DNA of 64,000 nt from Prochlorococcus sp. AG-363-P08. GTDB taxonomy: Bacteria > Cyanobacteriota > Cyanobacteriia > PCC-6307 > Cyanobiaceae. Position numbers and translations under genes: made by a program. Within the stretch, counting starts at the first letter, position 1; each line of letters begins with the position of its first letter. Location of the stretch: the NCBI GenBank assembly GCA_003278195.1, contig QCGE01000007.1:1-64000 (forward strand). Direction: 5' to 3'. Below are positions 9,126 to 17,105 of this stretch, piece by piece. The notes beneath the pieces were generated by a model. It was not told the origin of the DNA. It made no database searches and saw only the letters and a program-made list of their open reading frames with translations.

Positions 9126-10208
9126 TTAAATATATTTTTGTTCAGATAACTTCTCTTGACTCAGACTTTGTCTCCACGAAATTAGATTTCTAAGAGTTTT
9201 TTTGGCTAAACCAGAAGTGATAATTCGTTCGGCTTCTATTAAACCATCTCTAATTGACTTTGTAATTCCAGAAAACCAAAAATAAGTTCCTGCATTCCAA
9301 AGAAGACTTGTCTTTAAAGGACCTTTATTATCTAGGGCCAACAATGCATCTTTTTTCCAATCCTGAAGATTTGTCCATATAACATCTTTTTCAAATAAAG
9401 AGTAATCACGTGGATGCAGAATTACTCTTTTATTATCATTATTTTTGATGTGCTTAGTGATACATGTTCTACTAGTTGGTAGATCTATACTGCCCTCTAG
9501 TCCCTTTACTAGTATTATATGATTTTCTCCTAGTATTTGTAGGCTTTTCCATGCTCTTTCTTCAGTTGGTGGATGTACAAAGCCACTAATGATTAAATGA
9601 TCCCCCTGATGTGCAGTCCAAATTAGTTCCATAGATGCTAATGGGGGCCGCTTCCCTAATTCATCACGATAATTAATAAGAGTATCTGCAAGAGGAAAAT
9701 GATCTGGTTGGTATACCATTGCAAGACCATGATTTTCAAAACCAGCTTGTAATTCGTCTCTTGATAAACCTTTTAGACTGAGACCTATTGATGAAAATAA
9801 TTCTTCAGAAGTTACACCATATTTAATAGGCATTCTTTTCCCACCTTGTAAAATCACTGGTTTGCCAGCACTTAGCAGTAATAATGTTGTCAAGGGATAT
9901 ATAGGGGATATTTTGGTTCTACCATCAAAAGGCATTCCAAAAGAAATAGGTGTTATTTGATTTTGTTTCGAAGTTAATTTAGGTCCTAATTCCTTGTATG
10001 TATCAATCATGCCCGCCAGTTCTTGTGGCTCTGGCCGCCGAATACGGTGCGCAATCATGAACGCTCCTATTTGTATAGGACTTGCGCTGCCTTCCAGGAT
10101 AAGCCTTAGGGCTTCCGAAGACTCCTCTCTGGTTAGGCTTTTACTGGTATTTTCCCCGCTTCCAATTTTGCCTAAGAGCTCTTTAAAACGTTCTTTATTA
10201 GAAGTCAC
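9126..10208 (-). CDS. Anthranilate phosphoribosyltransferase-like protein (TrpD2/YbiB type)
   Basis: 360 residues with the glycosyltransferase family 3 architecture: a small helical N-terminal domain (ESSEALRLILEG, IGAFMIAHRIRR) followed by the alpha/beta domain. The canonical TrpD phosphoribosyl-diphosphate-binding glycine motif is replaced by SFGMPFDGR and LQGGKRMPIKYG, as in TrpD2/YbiB proteins, which bind nucleic acid rather than make phosphoribosylanthranilate. It is therefore probably not the tryptophan-pathway enzyme, although many annotations call it TrpD. The start is a GTG at 10208. It is followed 11 bp later by the MFS transporter. The cellular role is unknown; DNA binding is inferred from the family only. 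Confidence 0.8.
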   Translation of the reverse strand: MTSNKERFKELLGKIGSGENTSKSLTREESSEALRLILEGSASPIQIGAFMIAHRIRRPEPQELAGMIDTYKELGPKLTSKQNQITPISFGMPFDGRTKISPIYPLTTLLLLSAGKPVILQGGKRMPIKYGVTSEELFSSIGLSLKGLSRDELQAGFENHGLAMVYQPDHFPLADTLINYRDELGKRPPLASMELIWTAHQGDHLIISGFVHPPTEERAWKSLQILGENHIILVKGLEGSIDLPTSRTCITKHIKNNDNKRVILHPRDYSLFEKDVIWTNLQDWKKDALLALDNKGPLKTSLLWNAGTYFWFSGITKSIRDGLIEAERIITSGLAKKTLRNLISWRQSLSQEKLSEQKYI

Positions 10209-10287
10209 TTTTATTTTCTGCGTATAGGGAATTGGTTAGTTAAAGATTTGCGATGTCTTCCTAATAAGTTTACAACTATAACCTTTG

Positions 10288-11082
10288 TCAATCTCTATAC
10301 TGATGTCTAAGTTGTTTTTTTGCTAAATTACGTCGAATCTCTGTAGGGAGGTTTTGACTAAGATCAATCAACATTGCTTTACTATATTCTGAGCATATAG
10401 ATCCTATTGCTTGTAAGGCGAATTTTGAGGTGTTTTCAGAGCCTTTTTGGGCGATCTCACAAAGTAGATTACAAATATCTTCACTATCTCTACGTTGAAT
10501 TATTTTAATCGCAGTAATAACTACTTCTTCTCTTGGATCGTTTATAATTTCTGTACAAATGTCTATTAGCTCACTGTCGGAAAGTTGATGTGCCTTGAAA
10601 GCGAGCAGATCTAGTCCAGAAATGCGTATTTCTAAAGAATGTTCCTTTAAGATTCGACTAATCACTTTTTTAGAAATAGATCCACCCCAACAGCTAAGTG
10701 CTTTCAAGACTTCTAAATTAATTTCATTATTACTCTCAAGTTTACTAAGTAGCCAATCTCTAGCTTCTTTTTTTTGACATAAACCTGTAGCATAGATGAG
10801 TTCTTTTTTGTCGCCATATTTTTTTAATAGAAACTTGATTTCTTCCCAACCTTTGTCTTGATTTGTTCCTATTAGTGATACTAGAGTTTGTCGTAACTCC
10901 ACTGAAAGCTTTGGAGAATATATGTTACTTGCCCACTTGACATCTGGCTTTTTTGTCCCCATAGCATTAATTATTAGCCAGATCTCCTCTTCCTGCATTA
11001 CAATAGTTCTGTTACCAGCTTTTTCTCTTGGAAGTTTAACCTGACTTTTAGTAGCTAAAGCGTTTTGATTATTTTTGTTCAA
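10288..11082 (-). CDS. HEAT-repeat domain protein
   Basis: A 264-residue soluble helical protein whose second half has regularly spaced about 30-residue helix pairs, for example EIINDPREEVVITAIKIIQ and SKFALQAIGSICS, typical of HEAT or PBS-lyase-like repeats. Such proteins act as protein-protein scaffolds; some cyanobacterial relatives attach bilins to phycobiliproteins, but no lyase-specific motif or phycobiliprotein gene is nearby. No catalytic motif and no signal peptide are visible. The frame begins at a TTG at 11082; an internal ATG at 10995 (MQEEEIW) is a reasonable alternative start, giving 235 residues. Function unknown. Confidence 0.72.
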   Translation of the reverse strand: MNKNNQNALATKSQVKLPREKAGNRTIVMQEEEIWLIINAMGTKKPDVKWASNIYSPKLSVELRQTLVSLIGTNQDKGWEEIKFLLKKYGDKKELIYATGLCQKKEARDWLLSKLESNNEINLEVLKALSCWGGSISKKVISRILKEHSLEIRISGLDLLAFKAHQLSDSELIDICTEIINDPREEVVITAIKIIQRRDSEDICNLLCEIAQKGSENTSKFALQAIGSICSEYSKAMLIDLSQNLPTEIRRNLAKKQLRHQYRD

Positions 11083-11180
11083 CGCTTTCTAGCTTTAGGT
11101 TTCGGAATGATTGATTTTTCATTAAATTTTATGGTTTAAATGATTTGTCTGCCTAGAAAGAAATTAGGCGATTTAAAGTA

Positions 11181-11468
11181 ATGATTAAAAACACTAGTGC
11201 CTCACAAGCAGTCTCAGGGTCAATTAGCACATCTTTTCTCGATTCTAAAGAATCCCGGGTGAGAAATGATAGACAAACCGTTTTTTCTTTAACTAGAGAG
11301 TTAGTCCATGCACAGTTTGAGATTGCAGATCAGGAATTGACAAGACGTTTATGGCAAGAGGTTGCTGAGCGAAATCTAGATATAGATAGAATCATAAATC
11401 TTATGTATGGATCTACTTCCTATGATGATGAGGCGATGCTAATGGCTGATTTAGCATACCAAAACTGA
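11181..11468 (+). CDS. Conserved hypothetical protein, 95 aa
   Basis: A small soluble, acidic, mostly helical protein with no signal peptide or membrane segment. The first 30 residues are Ser/Thr-rich and likely disordered; the remainder (FSLTRELVHAQFEIADQEL and on to the end) looks like two or three amphipathic helices. I do not recognise a named domain, although it looks like a picocyanobacterium-specific conserved protein. It is transcribed divergently from the HEAT-repeat gene and convergently with focA. ATG start at 11181, with no strong Shine-Dalgarno sequence. Confidence 0.65.
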   Translation: MIKNTSASQAVSGSISTSFLDSKESRVRNDRQTVFSLTRELVHAQFEIADQELTRRLWQEVAERNLDIDRIINLMYGSTSYDDEAMLMADLAYQN

Positions 11469-11562
11469 TGAATACATTTTACTTTTTCATTATTATAAAT
11501 TTAAGCGATTAATTTAATCATCTGTTCTTATATTTTGACTTAAAGCTAGAGTTTGTTTGGCA

Positions 11563-12474
11563 TTAACGAGCACCTAGCTCAGCTGCAAGCTCTCGTTCAA
11601 GTTTTTCATCATGAACATTAGGTAGTACATTGCTCATCTTAGTTCTATGAGTTCCATAGAAGAGCATGCCTATAAATACCATTCCCCCAAGAATATTTCC
11701 TAATGTTACTGGGAGGAAGTTCCAAAATATTACCTTAACAAAAGGAACTCCGGACCCCAGTAATGGTCCTGCAGTATGAAGGAACATGTTAACTACTATG
11801 TGTTCCATTCCCATAGTTTGGAAAGCAGTTATTGGTAACCAGCATGCAAGAATTTTTCCAGGAACACTTTTGCTAACTAAAGCCATCGTTACGCCAAGAC
11901 ATACTAGCCAGTTTGCAATTACACCTCTTAAGAAAGCCAGAAAAAGACCTGTACTGCCTAACTCTTCATATTTAACTAGAACATTTGTTTTGTTTATAGC
12001 AATTATTTTAGCCGCAACTACTGCCCATCCTTTACCACCATCAACAGCACTCATCGGCTCAACAGTACCACCACTAGTTAGGCTTATAGATAATAGTAGA
12101 GCTACCAAAGCAGTCCCTAAAAAATTTCCAATCCATACCCACATCCAATTTCTAAATGTTGCCCTCCATGAGCTTTTTCCTGCCCATGTTGCCATAGGCA
12201 ATAAAGCAAAATTACCTGTAACAAGCTCCATTCCAAAAAGTACAATACTTGCAAATCCAAAAGGGAAGATTACAGATCCCAAAAAAGGCATTCCTGATTG
12301 AATTCCTACAGTTATTGCAAGGCAAGTTGCTAAACCAAGAATAGCTCCAGAATAAAAACCTCTTAATAAAAGATTTTTGATGCTAACAGTTGATTTCTTT
12401 CCTCCCGCTGTGATCATTCCATCAACTAATTCATTGGGCAGGACATAATCCATTTGCGAAGTGCTTGAGTTCAT
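11563..12474 (-). CDS. focA: Formate/nitrite transporter family protein, probable nitrite channel
   Basis: A 303-residue FNT-family membrane channel with about six transmembrane helices. Typical FNT features are FPFGFASIVLFGMELVTGNF in the first half and the broken-helix segment with NWLVCLGVTMA in the second. FNT proteins pass small monovalent anions such as nitrite, formate or bicarbonate. The genome context decides: it is the last gene of a run with nirA and a small ORF, so nitrite uptake is the likely role. It starts 22 bp after the small ORF on the same strand. It probably shares the NtcA-controlled transcript that begins upstream of nirA. Confidence 0.93.
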   Translation of the reverse strand: MNSSTSQMDYVLPNELVDGMITAGGKKSTVSIKNLLLRGFYSGAILGLATCLAITVGIQSGMPFLGSVIFPFGFASIVLFGMELVTGNFALLPMATWAGKSSWRATFRNWMWVWIGNFLGTALVALLLSISLTSGGTVEPMSAVDGGKGWAVVAAKIIAINKTNVLVKYEELGSTGLFLAFLRGVIANWLVCLGVTMALVSKSVPGKILACWLPITAFQTMGMEHIVVNMFLHTAGPLLGSGVPFVKVIFWNFLPVTLGNILGGMVFIGMLFYGTHRTKMSNVLPNVHDEKLERELAAELGAR

Positions 12475-12496
12475 GGCTTTAGTTTTAGATGTTTAG

Positions 12497-12640
12497 TTAG
12501 TTGCTGATTCTGTTCATTAATTTAGAGAAGAAATCCTGTCCACCTCCTTCTCTATTAGTAGCTGGAAAATCTTTGCCTAATCTATTCATCAATGCAAATA
12601 GAGGAGATAAAAGGGTTTTAATGTTTCTGGTGGATTTCAT
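12497..12640 (-). CDS. Small ORF (47 aa) between nirA and focA
   Basis: An ATG at 12640 opens a 47-codon frame ending in TAA at 12497. The product starts MKSTRNIKTLLSPLF and ends FFSKLMNRISN; it is basic, with a possible N-terminal amphipathic helix, a Gly-rich stretch (REGGGQD) and a second helix. It lies 47 bp after nirA and 22 bp before focA on the same strand, so it fits exactly between the two. No Shine-Dalgarno sequence is visible, which is common in this group. I recognise no family. It could be a regulator or accessory protein of nitrite use, or a chance frame; conservation is not testable here. Confidence 0.5.
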   Translation of the reverse strand: MKSTRNIKTLLSPLFALMNRLGKDFPATNREGGGQDFFSKLMNRISN

Positions 12641-12687
12641 GGAGTTAACTAAATAAAATAGGTATAGAGGGAGATAGAAAGCAGCTT

Positions 12688-14322
12688 TTAGGAAGTATTA
12701 CTGCTTTTGATTGATAAGTTAAACATTTTAAATAATCTAGCTAAAGAGTTATGATTAATATTCGATTTTGATTCCCTAGGAATAGCTGCGTACTTTTCTA
12801 TCATTATCTCTTTAAGAACACTCTTAAGCTCCTCCACAGGTATTGCTTTGTGTTCCAATTGTCCTATTTTTCTGTTTTCTCCTTGAGAGCCTCCGATCGA
12901 TATGTCATATGCCTCGACTATTTCCCCATTTGCATTTTTAGCTTTTTTCCCTGTTAATCCTATTGCACCCATATATGCTTGCCCACAACTATTAGGACAA
13001 CCAGTCCAATGAACTTTTAATTCCTCAGGAAGAATGAGTTCTTTATCCAGTGCTTCAGCAATTTCTATAGCTTTGTCTTTAGTATTAGTAAGAGCAAAGC
13101 TACAATATGTATTTCCTGTACATGAGACTGTACCAGCAGAGATACTTTTAGGATGAATAGAGAATCTTTCCAATAAGGAATGTTTTTTAAATTCCTCTAA
13201 TCTTTCTGAATTTATGTTCACAATCAAAATATTTTGATCTTCAGTAAGTCTTATTTCACCATTACCGTACTCTTGACTTACTTCTGCGAAGTTCTGAATA
13301 TCCTCACCAGTTAATCTTCCTACTGGGATATGAATTCCAGCAAAATACTTCCCTTCTTGTTTTTGTTTGTGGACTCCTAGAAATGAGCGCGGATTTTTCG
13401 AAAAGATTGATCCAGGATCTTCTTCTAAATGACCAAATCTTTCTTCAACCAACTCTCTAAGCTTTTTAATACCTATCTCATTTATAAAAAATCTAAACCG
13501 CCCTTTCGGACGTTTATCTCTTTCACCATTGTCTCTCCATATTGATATTACATCACCCGTAATCTTGCATACATCTTTTTGCTCTACCCAAGCATTTAAT
13601 GGGATTGCATAATCATTTAATTGTGAAGACAGGATTCCACCTACCCATATAGAAAATCCCAGCTTTCCATCTTTTTTAACTGGATGAAAAACCATGTCAT
13701 TATGAAGTAAGAAGTTATCTTTAGAACCAGCAACGGCTGTATTCCACTTTCTAGGTAAATTTGAAAACTCTTGATTCCCAAGTCCATCTCTGGTTAAGTA
13801 TTTTTCTAATTCTTTAGTAAATAATCTTGTATCAATTATCTCTTCAGGATCAATCCCAGCAAGTGGATTACCTGTTACGTTTCTTGGGTTATCGAAACCG
13901 GATTGTATTGTGCTAATTTTAGCCTCATTTAGGCGTTTAAGTATTTCTGGTAGATCACTAATGAGAATCCCACGTAGTTGTAAATTTTGTCGAGTAGTGA
14001 TGTCGCAACTTCCATCTTCTCCATATCTAAAAACTATCGACGCGATAACTTTTAGTTGTTTGTTGTTAAGAATTCCATTGGGAACTCTCAAGCGAAGCAT
14101 GAATTTACCAGGAGTTTTTGGTCTCCAAAACATTCCATACCATTTTAATCTTAGTTCTAGGTCTACTTTATCCATATTTTCCCAGCCTTTTTCTGCATAA
14201 CTTTCCAATTCTCCTCCGACTTCCAGGCCATCTTTAGCAGCTTTATTTTTTTCAATCCTATTAAGCTTCTTTCCTGTTAGATAGGCCCTTGAACCTGAAT
14301 TTGATTTCATTTTTGTCTCCAT
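12688..14322 (-). CDS. nirA: Ferredoxin-nitrite reductase
   Basis: Reduces nitrite to ammonium with six electrons from photosynthetic ferredoxin. The 544-residue protein has the two sulfite/nitrite-reductase half-repeats. The siroheme-[4Fe-4S] ligands are Cys401, Cys407, Cys442 and Cys446 in SCTGNTYC and TGCPNSC. The siroheme-contact block TRQNLQLRG is near residue 110. Its length suits cyanobacterial NirA of the ferredoxin type. An ATG four codons in (14310, MKSNSGS) is an equally possible start. It is preceded by a perfect NtcA box and followed by the 47-aa ORF and focA. No nitrate reductase or molybdopterin gene is in the window, which suggests nitrite-only use. Confidence 0.96.
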   Translation of the reverse strand: METKMKSNSGSRAYLTGKKLNRIEKNKAAKDGLEVGGELESYAEKGWENMDKVDLELRLKWYGMFWRPKTPGKFMLRLRVPNGILNNKQLKVIASIVFRYGEDGSCDITTRQNLQLRGILISDLPEILKRLNEAKISTIQSGFDNPRNVTGNPLAGIDPEEIIDTRLFTKELEKYLTRDGLGNQEFSNLPRKWNTAVAGSKDNFLLHNDMVFHPVKKDGKLGFSIWVGGILSSQLNDYAIPLNAWVEQKDVCKITGDVISIWRDNGERDKRPKGRFRFFINEIGIKKLRELVEERFGHLEEDPGSIFSKNPRSFLGVHKQKQEGKYFAGIHIPVGRLTGEDIQNFAEVSQEYGNGEIRLTEDQNILIVNINSERLEEFKKHSLLERFSIHPKSISAGTVSCTGNTYCSFALTNTKDKAIEIAEALDKELILPEELKVHWTGCPNSCGQAYMGAIGLTGKKAKNANGEIVEAYDISIGGSQGENRKIGQLEHKAIPVEELKSVLKEIMIEKYAAIPRESKSNINHNSLARLFKMFNLSIKSSNTS

Positions 14323-14417
14323 TTATGAAAAATATTTCCTATTTATCGAACTTTTTAATTTGATTTAGTTTCATAGCCATTTCTTAGTTGAGAGTGGATA
14401 AGTTAATCATTCATTCC

Positions 14418-14423
14418 ATTAAC
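14418..14423 (-). promoter_or_regulatory. nirA: Candidate -10 element of the nirA promoter
   Basis: GTTAAT on the minus strand lies 22 bp downstream of the NtcA box, the spacing expected for class II NtcA-activated promoters. It matches TATAAT at four of six positions. It is assigned by spacing rather than by a strong sequence match. Confidence 0.45.
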
Positions 14424-14445
14424 CATCATTCTTTCAGATCCCTCA

Positions 14446-14459
14446 GTAGCAATAATTAC
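14446..14459 (-). promoter_or_regulatory. NtcA binding site upstream of nirA
   Basis: GTA-N8-TAC (GTAGCAATAATTAC) matches the NtcA consensus exactly. It is centred at 14452.5, about 130 bp upstream of the nirA start codon. NtcA is the cyanobacterial global nitrogen activator and typically sits at -41.5; this placement predicts a start site near 14411. The hexamer at 14418-14423 on the minus strand, GTTAAT, then falls at -12 to -7 and matches four of six positions of TATAAT. Confidence 0.75.
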
Positions 14460-14557
14460 AATTTTCTAAATTCACCTCAAGTTCTTATTTTGTTGTTTTT
14501 GATACATCACGCTGTCCTGGCTGTTTGATAAATGTTTCTCTTAAATCATTCAGAAAC

Positions 14558-14752
14558 TTAGTATTGTCTACCTACTTCCCCCACCCATTTAATAGCTCCT
14601 TCTTTGAGCATTTCCCAAACTTTGTACATTGCAAGTAAATCTCGTTCAAAGTTGTTCTTGTATCCTTTTGATCTTTTATTCTTTCCTAGTGTCTTTTTTG
14701 TGCCTGAGCTTTCAGGCCTCACACGATTACTTCTGTAGTGACGACTACCCAT
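14558..14752 (-). CDS. Small basic conserved hypothetical protein, 64 aa
   Basis: A lysine/arginine-rich small protein starting MGSRHYRSNRVR, with a disordered basic first half and a helical second half (FERDLLAMYKVWEMLKEGA). The frame continues three codons further upstream to another ATG at 14761. I think it is a conserved picocyanobacterial protein but I cannot name a domain; the basic N-terminus suggests nucleic-acid or ribosome contact, which is inference. It overlaps the GTG start of the chelatase gene head-to-head by about 15 bp, so one of the two starts may be wrong. It is transcribed towards nirA and ends 100 bp before the NtcA box. Confidence 0.55.
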   Translation of the reverse strand: MGSRHYRSNRVRPESSGTKKTLGKNKRSKGYKNNFERDLLAMYKVWEMLKEGAIKWVGEVGRQY

Positions 14753-15454
14753 CTTTTGCAACAGTTCAAAACCTCACTTAATACTTCATCATTAGGCGGT
14801 TACCCCGATCCGTGGCAATTGCTACGGAATTCAAATCTTCCTTTGAAGGAAAGGCAAATTAGATTAGTAGTTCATGGAGGTTTGAATGGAGTGATTGATC
14901 CTGCGTTCACTCATTTAGCAGAAGAACTCAGTAATAACCGTGACTATCCAGTTCAAATTGAGGCTTTAACTGCCACAGACTCTCCTGCACCTTTGTCAGA
15001 TTCTGTTTGGATTGTTCCACTTCTGCTGTTACCTGGCGTACACGTCACTTCTGATCTTCCGCGAATTCGTAATCGCCTTCGAGCTCAAGGGACTAATGCA
15101 ACATTGCTTCCATTTTTAGGGTGTTGGCCTGGTTGGCTTTGTATTTTAAAAAACTTGGTGGACCACGAATCAAAGTTCGGGTCCCCAGTATTACTCCATC
15201 ACCCTTTAGGGCATTTGGTAGGCCAACGTTACTTGTCTTTATTATCTAAAATCTTGAATGTTCCTGTTTTATCTTGGGCGCATTGGAATGACTTCAGAAT
15301 TGGGGCAATAGGCGAAGAGCACTGCCCTATCACTTGCTCTTTAATCCGTAATCGACAAACAGATGCGATCATTCAGAAAAGAGGTTATGCATCATTGCTC
15401 GAGATCGATTCCTTTGAAAAAGGTTTGACTGAGTTTTTGAGCTTATTACCATGA
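14738..15454 (+). CDS. Sirohydrochlorin chelatase-like protein (CbiX family)
   Basis: 238 residues with a CbiX-like chelatase fold. RLVVHGGLNG near residue 42 replaces the usual HG(S/R) start of the family, and LLLLPGVHVTSDLPRIRNR near residue 96 matches the family's second metal-binding histidine block. It most probably inserts iron into sirohydrochlorin to make siroheme for NirA. The next gene, cobA, overlaps it by four bases (ATGA) and supplies the preceding step, which supports this role strongly. The start is a GTG at 14738; TTG at 14753 is an alternative. The protein is divergent enough that the metal specificity is inferred from context. Confidence 0.78.
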   Translation: MTTTHLLQQFKTSLNTSSLGGYPDPWQLLRNSNLPLKERQIRLVVHGGLNGVIDPAFTHLAEELSNNRDYPVQIEALTATDSPAPLSDSVWIVPLLLLPGVHVTSDLPRIRNRLRAQGTNATLLPFLGCWPGWLCILKNLVDHESKFGSPVLLHHPLGHLVGQRYLSLLSKILNVPVLSWAHWNDFRIGAIGEEHCPITCSLIRNRQTDAIIQKRGYASLLEIDSFEKGLTEFLSLLP

Positions 15455-16236
15455 TTGAAATGCATTTCGGAAAGGTTTTTCTGGTTGGCTCTGGACCTGG
15501 TGACCCAGACTTACTGACTGTTAAGGCACATCGTTTAATTTCTGAATGTGATGCTCTTGTATATGATTCACTTATACCGAAAGAGGTCTTGGATCTTGTT
15601 AAAGATTCTTGTGTATTAAAATTTGTTGGAAAGAGAAAGGGACATCATTCTATTCCGCAGTCAAAAACTAATGCTCTTCTAGTTGAATTTGCGAATAATT
15701 TTGATTGTGTTGTGCGATTAAAAGGAGGCGATCCATTTGTTTTTGGTAGAGGTGGAGAGGAGGCTGCTTATTTAGAAAAACATGGAATTCCTGTAGAGGT
15801 TGTACCAGGTGTTACTGCTGGTATTGCAGCACCAGCCTATTTGGGCATTCCAGTAACTCATCGATTATCAGGATCTTCTGTAACTTTTGTGAGTGGTCAT
15901 GAGGAGATTGATAAAAAACGAGCATCTGTGCATTGGGAGTTACTTGCAAAGGGAAGTGATGTATTAGTTGTCTATATGGGTTTACATAACCTTCAGTACA
16001 TTGTTAAAAGGTTGCTTGCTGGAGGAATGAATTCATCTACACCAGTAGTTGTTATTCAACAAGCAACTGTAATTGGCCAACGCTTTTTAAAGACTTCTTT
16101 GGCTGAACTCTTGGATGATGTTCAACTTGCAACTTTTTCTTCTCCATCTATCGTTTTAATAGGCAAGGTAATTGAGAATCAAGTAGAAGCTTCTTCGCCA
16201 GAGCCTGCAAATGTGACAATGCCAATTCCATTTTGA
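15451..16236 (+). CDS. cobA: Uroporphyrinogen-III C-methyltransferase
   Basis: SAM-dependent enzyme methylating uroporphyrinogen III at C2 and C7 to give precorrin-2, the branch-point to siroheme and cobalamin. The 261-residue protein shows the SUMT signatures VGSGPGDPDLLTVKA near the N-terminus, the GGDPFVFGRGGEE loop near residue 92 and VVPGVTAG near residue 113. It is a stand-alone methyltransferase without the CysG dehydrogenase/chelatase half. The start overlaps the chelatase stop codon by ATGA, indicating translational coupling. Together they sit back-to-back with nirA. It also serves B12 synthesis, so expression may not be strictly nitrogen-controlled. Confidence 0.96.
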   Translation: MIEMHFGKVFLVGSGPGDPDLLTVKAHRLISECDALVYDSLIPKEVLDLVKDSCVLKFVGKRKGHHSIPQSKTNALLVEFANNFDCVVRLKGGDPFVFGRGGEEAAYLEKHGIPVEVVPGVTAGIAAPAYLGIPVTHRLSGSSVTFVSGHEEIDKKRASVHWELLAKGSDVLVVYMGLHNLQYIVKRLLAGGMNSSTPVVVIQQATVIGQRFLKTSLAELLDDVQLATFSSPSIVLIGKVIENQVEASSPEPANVTMPIPF

Positions 16237-16274
16237 TGTTTAATTAAGGCTAGGATTTTAGAAGTTTTCTTTGC

Positions 16275-17105
16275 TTAGGTTAAAAGGCTAATCCACAGAC
16301 TTTTTGCATCATTATATGGATCTAGCTTATGAATACCTACTTGTGTAATTGGATGACAGCTCAGACTATTGATCAGCATCCATTGATCTTTTTTTAGAGG
16401 TGTTTCTTTGATCTCTGCTTCTTGAAAGATTCCTTTGTTTATACCTTGTTGCCTCATAATGCCTGGCAGGCATCCAGATCTCAGGTTAGGAGTAAGCCAT
16501 TTACCGTCTCTTTTGATTAAAAGATTGGAGCTACTCCCGCAAGAAAGATGGCCAGTTGTGCTTAATAAAATACCATCGTCGTTTCCAGAAGTAATAGCTT
16601 CATGTCTCACTTGAATGGCTTGATTGTATGCAAAAGTTTTACATTGAGTTGACCTGCTGAACGAATTTCTACGCTCATGTTGACTAATTATAGTAGAAAC
16701 ATTACTAAAAGATGGTTCATGCTCATTTATTTCTAGCCAAAATCTTCCTCCATAGTTGGTTGATGTCTTTACCGGCATCGTTATGCCACGATTATGATTA
16801 TCACCTCTGCTCCAATTTATTCGAACTGAGCCATTAATTATGCCAGTTTTATGTATGCCTTCTTCGATTAATCGTATCACCCACTCCCTATTTGGAGGGG
16901 ATTCCATACCTAGAATTGATGCACTTCTTTCCCATCTAATTAAGTGCTCAAATATAAGTTTTGGACTTCGTTTAAGGATCAGTATGGTTTCAAAAATACC
17001 ATCCGAGAAATTCAAACCACGATCTTGTAAAGGAATTGATAAGTTACTATTAGAACCCCATTTACCTTCTATCCAGCTAATGGTTTGATTGGTTTCTTTT
17101 TTCAT
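16275..17105 (-). CDS. pabC: Aminodeoxychorismate lyase, class IV PLP enzyme
   Basis: Class IV pyridoxal-phosphate aminotransferase fold (LQDRGLNFSDGIFETIL near the N-terminus, then a lysine-bearing TQCKTFAYNQAIQ segment and SCGSSSNLLI). It is the likely lyase releasing p-aminobenzoate from aminodeoxychorismate. Adjacent pabB settles the choice between PabC and a branched-chain aminotransferase. The frame is open upstream to an ATG at 17138, but the ATG at 17105 gives a perfect ATGA overlap with the pabB stop codon and is preferred (276 residues). It converges with cobA, with 38 bp between stops. Confidence 0.88.
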   Translation of the reverse strand: MKKETNQTISWIEGKWGSNSNLSIPLQDRGLNFSDGIFETILILKRSPKLIFEHLIRWERSASILGMESPPNREWVIRLIEEGIHKTGIINGSVRINWSRGDNHNRGITMPVKTSTNYGGRFWLEINEHEPSFSNVSTIISQHERRNSFSRSTQCKTFAYNQAIQVRHEAITSGNDDGILLSTTGHLSCGSSSNLLIKRDGKWLTPNLRSGCLPGIMRQQGINKGIFQEAEIKETPLKKDQWMLINSLSCHPITQVGIHKLDPYNDAKSLWISLLT

